NCBI RefSeq assembly: GCF_021458635.1
Contig: NZ_JAIRDQ010000017.1
Location: forward strand, 32,231 to 96,230
Direction: 5' to 3'
Origin: Bradyrhizobium monzae
GTDB taxonomy: Bacteria; Pseudomonadota; Alphaproteobacteria; Rhizobiales; Xanthobacteraceae
DNA length: 64,000 nt
Positions 61,049 through 64,000 of this stretch are shown in pieces. The notes beneath the pieces were generated by a model, which was not told the DNA's origin, ran no database searches, and saw only the letters and a program-made list of their open reading frames with translations. The position numbers were made by a program, and so were the translations under genes. Each line of letters starts with the position of its first letter. Positions within the stretch are counted from its first letter, which is position 1.

Positions 61049-61291
61049 CGCCTATTGGCCGGTTGTGTTGCAAAAGTCGAAAGTTGCAGGGCTCAAGAGT
61101 TTTCGCGAAAACATTGCGCAGCGATCGACCGCTGGCTCGTATGACCTCAATCGCGTTACCGAAGCCGCCTGAGAATTTTGCGTGAGGCCGTGAGGTCCCT
61201 CGCATCTTGTACGCGAAAGTCGCGCCAACGGCCCGCAGAATTTTGGTCATCGGCGAAAAACGACTTTCGCAACAATATCGGCCGATAGCGG
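61049..61291. repeat. MITE-like element with about 31-bp terminal inverted repeats
   Basis: The ends 61049-61079 and 61261-61291 are inverted copies matching at 24 of 31 positions; the inner TGTTGC(A/G)AAAGTCG block is nearly perfect. They enclose 181 bases with no complete gene. The sequence just beyond the right end, read on the minus strand, encodes PLSGLPPKADV, which I associate with a dispersed intergenic repeat in Bradyrhizobium and relatives. A non-autonomous mobile element is the likeliest reading; target duplications were not identified. Confidence 0.5.
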
Positions 61292-61676
61292 AGCTGCAAG
61301 TCGTTGCGGCCGACGTCCGCTTTCGGGGGCAGACCGGACAGGGGCATCGCGTCGGGTGATGTCGTTGTTTGACCCAATTCGGACCTGGTGAGGATTCCCA
61401 ATGAACCTCTCCGCCCTAGCTTAGACCTAACCATGGGGCTTTCGAAATTATTTGGTCATCGCCCCTGTCACGTAAGTGTCAGCAGGACAGACGGATAATC
61501 GAAGAGCGGCGAGTGTCCGTCGTCAGGTACGTCGTACCTTCAATTAATTGCACGTTGCCGGTCTGATTTCCTTCATAGGGATCCTTGAAACAGTAGCGCA
61601 TCTCTCGGACTAGCGCAGAGCCGGTGGGGCTGCGCGTCCCCCGTCAATGCACCCATCGCACCAGAGGAGCAGCACA
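61292..61676. other. 385-base region upstream of the HbpS-like gene
   Basis: No gene is supported here. The first 60 bases appear to continue a dispersed repeat-like sequence from the MITE-like element; the rest should hold the promoter of the secreted protein. No clear operator was recognised. Confidence 0.35.
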
Positions 61677-62585
61677 ATGAACGTCAAGCGACAAATCTTT
61701 TCATGTTCGATCAGCGCTCTCGTGACCATGATGACCCTCCCGGCCTTCGCGGATTGCTCCGCCCTGCCGGATTTTTCGCAACTTCGTTCGGCGCTTGTCG
61801 GCGCCATCACGCCGGCGGCGGGTGCGAATGGCGGCCTTGGCTTCCACATGTGGGGTACGTTGGTCGCCAATGACGGCACCGTCTGCGCCGTTGCGTTCTC
61901 GGGCGGCCAAGGTACCTCGCAGTGGCTCGGAAGCCGCGTGATTTCCGCACAGAAGGCAAACACTGCAAATGATTTCAGTGTCGGTCAGAACGCCACACCT
62001 CCCGGCAGTCTGTTTCCGACCGGGCTTGCTTTGTCCACCGCCAACCTGTTTACCGCCGTCCAGCCGGGTGGCAGCCTCTACGGACTGCAGCACAGCAATC
62101 CAGTCGATACGGCAGCTGCATACGGCAACCGTCCATCGTTTTCCGGCAACGGTATCAGCACAGCAAACTTCAACCCGGGCCCGTCCAGCGGTTCAACATT
62201 CGGCACGCCGAATGATCCGATGGTCGGCCAACGCATCGGAGGCGTAAACGTGTTCGGGGGCGGCCTTGCGCTCTACCGTAACGGAGCCAAGGTCGGCGGT
62301 GTCGGTGTCAGCGGCGACACCTCCTGCACCGACCATATGGTGGCTTGGCGGGTCCGAAATGCCCTCGGGCTCGATCAACTACAAGGCGTCAAGGGCGTGG
62401 CAGATGCGGTCCATCCCGACAACATCATCTTCGACATCACCGCGAACGCTGACGGCACCGGCGGTACGGGACAGGCGCCCAACGGACAGGGCGGCGTCGG
62501 ACATAGTGCGGGTGGATTTGGTCACCCAAAGTGCCTTAACAATCCTTCGGACGCCGCCGTGGCTGGTCTTCCGCCCGTGAAATGA
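61677..62585 (+). CDS. Secreted GlcG/HbpS-like heme-binding family protein
   Basis: 302-aa exported protein with a signal peptide (residues about 1-25, ending PAFADC). The body matches the HbpS/GlcG family: LRSALVGAI, WGTLVANDGTVCAVAFSGG, SRVISAQKANTANDFS, LSTANLFTAVQPGGSLYGLQ, NVFGGGLALY. A Gly-rich stretch near the end (GTGGTGQAPNGQGGVGHSAG) is unusual. Members bind heme or degradation products; the ligand here is unknown. The start has AGGAG upstream. A strong hairpin follows 11 bases after the stop. Confidence 0.85.
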   Translation: MNVKRQIFSCSISALVTMMTLPAFADCSALPDFSQLRSALVGAITPAAGANGGLGFHMWGTLVANDGTVCAVAFSGGQGTSQWLGSRVISAQKANTANDFSVGQNATPPGSLFPTGLALSTANLFTAVQPGGSLYGLQHSNPVDTAAAYGNRPSFSGNGISTANFNPGPSSGSTFGTPNDPMVGQRIGGVNVFGGGLALYRNGAKVGGVGVSGDTSCTDHMVAWRVRNALGLDQLQGVKGVADAVHPDNIIFDITANADGTGGTGQAPNGQGGVGHSAGGFGHPKCLNNPSDAAVAGLPPVK

Positions 62586-62596
62586 AGGTTGTCATC

Positions 62597-62625
62597 GCGC
62601 GAGAAGCATGTGCTGCTTCTCGCGC
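62597..62625 (+). terminator. Hairpin after the HbpS-like gene
   Basis: A perfect 12-bp stem (GCGCGAGAAGCA with its complement) and a five-base loop, 11 bases after the stop. There is no T run, but the strength and position suit a terminator. Confidence 0.6.
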
Positions 62626-62921
62626 TCAGTAACCCCGTGCTATTTGCGCAGCCCTGAGCCCGGTTATGGCCCGTGGCTGACCTCGATTCTTGGTCTCGCA
62701 AGGTCCACTTCCGAAAGCGGAGCGGAACGCCTTCTTAAAGCTCCCGAGGGCGGCCTTTGACCCGAAGCGGTCTTTTGGCCTCTTAAGCGTTACCCGGCGG
62801 GGCCGAATGAAGTGCCGCAGCGGGCGGGCGACAATTCACACTTGACTTTCGGCAAGGAACCGATTGCCACTTGTTCCCGTTACATCGCGATTTATGTTCA
62901 TCTTTTCTCTTGCAGTTGCTC

Positions 62922-64000
62922 ATGTTGCACCGCCGCGAACTATACTATTGCCCGCCTGCGCCGCGTCCTCCGCCAAATCGGTTGGGATTTGTCGAGCTAT
63001 TGATCAAGCTGAGGCAAAACCCGCTTGCATGCTGGAGTGCGGATTTTTTTGAAGAACCCATAGCCAAACTCCGTCTGCCGTTCGCCGACGCATTCCTGGT
63101 TCATCAACCCCAGGCCATCAAGCGCGTGCTGATGGATAATTCGAAAAATTATCAAAAGGATACAATCCAACGCCGCATTCTCGCGTCTGGCCTGTCCGAT
63201 GGTTTGCTGAGCGTCGAAGGCGAGCGTTGGGAGCTTCAACGACGGATACTCGCACCCGTATTCGCTCGCCGAACCGTCGGCGCGTTCACGAAGCCCATGA
63301 CAGCGGCTGCGAATGAGCTAGCCGCAAAATGGACGAGGCTGGGACCTGGCGCCGTCGTAGACGTCGTCGCCGAGATGGCTCTGGTCACATTGAACGTGCT
63401 TGCACTTACGATCTTTTCCGACGGCATTGGCGGCGACTTCGAAGAATTTCGCCTGGCGATGAATGCCTATTTCAGCACGATCGGTCGCATAGGGGTGCTG
63501 GATCTGTTCGGTGTACCCAAGTTCGTTCCGCGCCCGGGCTATCGCCGCCTGCGTCACACGATGGCCTATTTCGAGGGGGTGATCGATACAATCATCCATC
63601 GGCGGGAGGAAACGCTTTCCGCTGTCGCCGCAAACGACGCGCCGGATGATCTCTTGACGTTGCTGTTGCGCTCGTTGGATCCCTCGACGGGACGGCAACT
63701 CAGCCGGACAGAGGTTCGCTCGAACATTCTCACTTTTCTTTCGGCGGGACATGAGACGACTGCGAACACTCTGGCTTGGTCGATCTTTTTGCTTTCACAA
63801 GTGCCCGAGTGGCGGGCACGTGTCGTGGAGGAAGCTGAACGTGAATTGTCCAATCCCGGAGATGACCTGGCCGACCGGTTGATCATCACAAAGGCAGTAA
63901 TAGAAGAAGCGCTCCGCCTCTACCCACCAATCGCCGCACTCAGCCGGGCTGCGGTAGAGGCTGATGTGCTGGGTGATATGCCGGTCGGGCCAGGCTCGCT
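62922..64000 (+). CDS. Cytochrome P450 (5' part; runs off the window)
   Basis: 359 residues are visible from ATG 62922 to the window end. The Pro-rich hinge CPPAPRPPPNRLGF, the C-helix ERWELQRRILAPVF (heme-propionate Trp/Arg), the I-helix oxygen-activation motif SAGHETTANTL (residues 274-284) and the K-helix EXXR in IEEALRLYPP are all present. The heme Cys loop lies beyond base 64000. There is no membrane anchor. The substrate cannot be deduced. The 296 bases between the hairpin and this start hold no other supported gene. Confidence 0.88.
   Translation, partial: MLHRRELYYCPPAPRPPPNRLGFVELLIKLRQNPLACWSADFFEEPIAKLRLPFADAFLVHQPQAIKRVLMDNSKNYQKDTIQRRILASGLSDGLLSVEGERWELQRRILAPVFARRTVGAFTKPMTAAANELAAKWTRLGPGAVVDVVAEMALVTLNVLALTIFSDGIGGDFEEFRLAMNAYFSTIGRIGVLDLFGVPKFVPRPGYRRLRHTMAYFEGVIDTIIHRREETLSAVAANDAPDDLLTLLLRSLDPSTGRQLSRTEVRSNILTFLSAGHETTANTLAWSIFLLSQVPEWRARVVEEAERELSNPGDDLADRLIITKAVIEEALRLYPPIAALSRAAVEADVLGDMPVGPGS

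Noticed and set aside
1..64000. CRISPR arrays, tRNA, rRNA, prophage or integrase genes
   Set aside because: Looked for by eye on both strands: no regularly spaced repeats, no tRNA-like arm sequences and no integrase motifs were found. A covariance-model search would be needed to exclude small RNAs.

Overview
The window looks like the chromosome of an alphaproteobacterium close to Bradyrhizobium/Rhodopseudomonas (Nitrobacteraceae). The reasons are high G+C, the nirK-nirV and nosRZDFYLX gene orders, FixK/NnrR-type boxes, and several small zinc-ribbon and DUF proteins that I associate with that group. No tRNA, rRNA or CRISPR array was seen.

Region 1 (1-13.8 kb) is a denitrification block. It holds the 3' end of norD, a DUF6544-like gene, an oxygen-independent coproporphyrinogen III oxidase (hemN), nirV and nirK. 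A DUF1858 protein, a Crp/Fnr regulator (probable NnrR) and a pseudoazurin-like cupredoxin follow, then a Cys-rich small protein. An nnrS operon comes next (nnrS, a second membrane protein, a double DUF2249 protein, a MIP18/DUF59 protein, ccoG), then a PCuAC copper chaperone fusion and a DUF2478 protein.

Region 2 (14-21.2 kb) is a mixed spacer. It carries a frameshifted chemotaxis receptor, a DUF6455-type protein, a zinc-ribbon protein, a short AcoR-like regulator beside an aldehyde dehydrogenase, and a frameshifted cupin.

Region 3 (21.3-32.7 kb) is the complete nosRZDFYLX operon on the minus strand, followed by a class I cytochrome c. It is divergent from a second Crp/Fnr regulator and a ferritin-like protein. 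Together with nirK and norD this covers nitrite to N2.

Region 4 (33-38.6 kb) contains small zinc-ribbon genes, a SulP/Abi chimeric pseudogene, and an NsrR-type Rrf2 regulator. A divergent locus follows: DUF2249 plus an unrecognised 165-aa protein on one side, DUF6522, a methyltransferase and a PAS protein on the other. Near-matching 23-bp palindromes lie before nsrR and in the divergent intergenic region, which makes this the best candidate for a little-described nitric-oxide-responsive system.

Region 5 (38.7-43.3 kb) has a LysR regulator, a Bug-type solute-binding protein, an O-methyltransferase and a decayed IS5-family element.

Region 6 (43.3-57.9 kb) is an exopolysaccharide cluster: an RTX glycosidase, ATP-grasp enzyme, priming sugar transferase, glycosyltransferases, Wzc/ExoP kinase, Wza-like export protein, clan GH-A glycosidase, Wzy-like polymerase and Wzx-like flippase. 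A sigma-54-like promoter precedes the priming transferase.

Region 7 (58-64 kb) contains an SRPBCC pseudogene, a class III adenylate cyclase-TPR protein, a MITE-like inverted-repeat element, a HbpS/GlcG-like secreted protein and the 5' part of a cytochrome P450.

At least six genes are broken by one- or two-base indels, mostly in short homopolymers. Either the sequence has residual indel errors or the spacers between functional blocks are decaying.
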